Assembly: GCA_900552715.1 (NCBI GenBank) | Contig: USAV01000018.1 | Location: 1 to 24,569 of the forward strand | Direction: 5' to 3' | Source: an uncultured Veillonella sp. | GTDB taxonomy: Bacteria; Bacillota; Negativicutes; Veillonellales; Veillonellaceae | DNA: 24,569 nucleotides | Shown here: piece after piece, positions 23,047 through 24,569 of the stretch | Numbering within the stretch: the stretch's first letter is position 1 | How the letters are laid out: each line of letters begins with the position of its first letter | The notes under the pieces: model-generated | What the model saw: the letters and a program-made list of their open reading frames with translations, nothing else | Database searches by the model: none | What the model was told of the DNA's origin: nothing | Made by a program: the position numbers and the translations under genes

Positions 23047-24569
23047 ATGAAACGTGTGTATAAAGCAAACCTATCTTTAGCAATTGCTTTGACAATTGCT
23101 AGTTCTGTAGTGCCCTATGCAATGGCGGGGAGTACATTAGTTACTACACCTAATGGTGCAAATATTACGGCAAATAACGGTGGGAAGTTTAAGGCTGGTG
23201 AAATGACAAACTACATATCTACCATTGAGGCAGATACTGGTGGTACAGTCAGCATTGATAAAGCTGTTGCTAATATTGGCTATAATAACAAGCCTTTCAT
23301 TAGCAGCAAAGGTGGTAGTACGGTTAGCCTTAAGGAAGGCGTTTATGATGTTCACAATGTAAGCACTCCTATTGCAGTGGCTCAAGGTGGCACCGTTAAT
23401 ATTGGCGTAGACGGCAACAAAGGTAATTTCACCGGCAAGGACTTGTCGTTGGTAGGTGATGTTATCGTTAAAAGCGACCAAAATCATGCATCTGAGATCA
23501 ATATTGGTATCATTGGCAAAGAATCTCTTTGGGAAGGTTTGGCATTTAATTTAGCAGACAAAGATGCAAAGCAGCCAAGTCATATTAATGTATTCCTTGG
23601 CGATTATGGTGCTTGGGAACTTTTCTATCAAGGCGGCTTGCATGAAGGACAATTAGATGGTGGTACACAACCTAGCCATGTACATCGACTTGTAGGCTCT
23701 AAGAATCGCAACTATGCGAATATGGTAACCCAAAGTGAGCATAATAAACTCTATGTAGATAAGCTAGAAGGTCATGTAAACTTTATCTATGACCCTAATG
23801 ATGAAGGTGGCGATACTGAGGATCCAGATTATAAACCACCGACTACAATCTATAATGGTTTGACTCCAGATTCCTTCTGGGGCGGTGATATTCACATTAC
23901 AAGTGCGGCTCCTGGTGCAGCGGCTCATGTGTACACTACTCAACGAGGCCTAGATATGTCCTCTGAGGCTAATGTGAACAAGATTTTAGATAACTTGGCT
24001 CACAAGATTTACTATCATAACTATGTTAATGGTGAAAGAAACCTTCAAGGTACAGTAGCCATTGCATCTGATGGTTCTGAATCTGGTCGTTTTACAGTAA
24101 TTACATCTGGTCATGCTAAAGAAGGCGCTATTACATGGCAAGCCGATAAAGATGGTCAAGGTAAATACGTATATGGTGAAAATAAACCTGTACCAAAACC
24201 TCAACCTAAGCCAATACCTAAGCCAGAAGTAAAACCAACGCCAACACCTGAGGTTAAGCCGGCACCAAAACCAATACCAGAGGTAAAACCAACTCCTAAA
24301 CCTGAGGTTAAGCCGGTACCAACTCCGACTCCTAAACCAGAGGTTAAACCAACGCCAAAACCAACTCCTAAACCAGAAGTGAAACCAACTCCAGCGCCAG
24401 AGCGTAATTCTCACATTCATGTTATCATGGGTGATTTTGATACACCTCATATGCGCGGTGCACGTTCTGCTATCATGAGCAATATCAACGGATGGAGAAC
24501 ATTGACAGATAATATGTATCGTCCACGCGTATTGCAACAAGGCGAACCAACAGGTATTTGGGCTCGCGT
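23047..24569 (+). CDS. Autotransporter adhesin, 5' part (runs off the window)
   Basis: The frame is open from ATG 23047 to the window end, 507 codons without a stop. Residues 1-26 form a signal peptide (KRVYKANLSLAIALTIASS, cleavage after AMA). The passenger, about residues 27-380, is Gly/Asn/Thr-rich with short beta-strand repeats such as GGTVSID, GGSTVSLKEG and GGTVNIGVDG, as in beta-helical autotransporters. A Pro/Lys linker (381-452) with six PEVKP units follows. Then comes RGARSAIMSNINGWRTLTDN, ending in GIWAR, the usual entry of a C-terminal beta-barrel. This is a type Va secreted surface protein exposed on the outer membrane. GAGAGGG precedes the start. The barrel itself lies beyond the window and the ligand is unknown. 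Confidence 0.88.
   Translation, partial: MKRVYKANLSLAIALTIASSVVPYAMAGSTLVTTPNGANITANNGGKFKAGEMTNYISTIEADTGGTVSIDKAVANIGYNNKPFISSKGGSTVSLKEGVYDVHNVSTPIAVAQGGTVNIGVDGNKGNFTGKDLSLVGDVIVKSDQNHASEINIGIIGKESLWEGLAFNLADKDAKQPSHINVFLGDYGAWELFYQGGLHEGQLDGGTQPSHVHRLVGSKNRNYANMVTQSEHNKLYVDKLEGHVNFIYDPNDEGGDTEDPDYKPPTTIYNGLTPDSFWGGDIHITSAAPGAAAHVYTTQRGLDMSSEANVNKILDNLAHKIYYHNYVNGERNLQGTVAIASDGSESGRFTVITSGHAKEGAITWQADKDGQGKYVYGENKPVPKPQPKPIPKPEVKPTPTPEVKPAPKPIPEVKPTPKPEVKPVPTPTPKPEVKPTPKPTPKPEVKPTPAPERNSHIHVIMGDFDTPHMRGARSAIMSNINGWRTLTDNMYRPRVLQQGEPTGIWAR
24187..24402 (+). repeat. PEVKP proline-rich linker repeats
   Basis: This in-frame block encodes 72 residues of alternating Pro with Lys/Thr/Glu/Val and includes six PEVKP units separated by 3 to 9 residues such as TPT, APKPI and TPK. 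The DNA units (CCAGAGGTTAAACCA and variants) are near-identical and prone to slippage, so the linker length is expected to vary between strains. It would act as a rigid, periplasm- or wall-spanning stalk between passenger and barrel. Confidence 0.85.

Noticed and set aside
23986..24540. 184-codon - strand frame rich in Trp, Phe and Arg
   Set aside because: Its odd repeats (WFRSWFW) are the reverse complement of the PEVKP codons in the autotransporter linker; it is a shadow frame.
1..24569. CRISPR arrays, tRNA/rRNA genes, insertion sequences or phage genes
   Set aside because: No regularly spaced repeats, cloverleaf-like sequences, transposase motifs or attachment-site duplications were seen on reading both strands.

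Overview
The window reads as a chromosomal surface-glycan region of a diderm Firmicute, most likely Veillonella or a close Negativicutes relative. It combines LPS-core type glycosyltransferases, an O-antigen ligase and an autotransporter, all of which need an outer membrane, with moderately AT-rich DNA, strong GGGG/GGAGG ribosome binding sites and a BsrE/TxpA-like mini-toxin of Firmicute type. This assignment is inference from gene content; no database was searched.

Block 1 (8-7020, + strand) looks like an LPS core and ligation operon: an LtaS/MdoB-type sulfatase-fold membrane transferase, an AT-rich family 25 glycosyltransferase, a WaaE-like family 2 glycosyltransferase, a family 4 glycosyltransferase, a VirK/YbjX (DUF535) protein and an O-antigen ligase family protein. 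Block 2 (7286-19444, + strand) is a tightly packed O-antigen or capsule operon. It starts with a WbaP-type initiating galactose-1-phosphate transferase, preceded by a perfect terminator-like hairpin in its leader. Then come an acyltransferase, UDP-galactopyranose mutase, a DUF4422 protein, two tandem LicD-family transferases, an IspD/TarI-family cytidylyltransferase, an extended SDR, a family 4 glycosyltransferase, a second Wzy/ligase-like membrane protein and a PIG-L deacetylase with an extra carbohydrate-binding-like domain. A large hairpin terminator closes it.

Block 3 (19621-21958) holds araD on the - strand and, divergently, a Wzx-type flippase. Together blocks 2 and 3 contain an initiator, modifiers, a putative polymerase and a flippase, enough for a Wzx/Wzy-type polymer. 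The predicted polymer carries galactofuranose and probably a phospho-alditol or other phospho-alcohol delivered by the LicD proteins from a CDP-activated donor.

Block 4 (22130-24569) contains a small secreted protein, then a stretch of about 590 bases without any long ORF, then the first 507 codons of an autotransporter that runs off the window. In that stretch I find a 33-residue hydrophobic ORF on the - strand that resembles BsrE/TxpA-type toxins. It has its own consensus promoter and a Shine-Dalgarno sequence buried in a 9-bp hairpin. A second consensus promoter on the + strand fires toward it, and an otherwise unexplained + strand terminator lies beyond it. Together these look like an unannotated type I toxin-antitoxin locus, and it is the least expected object in the window.
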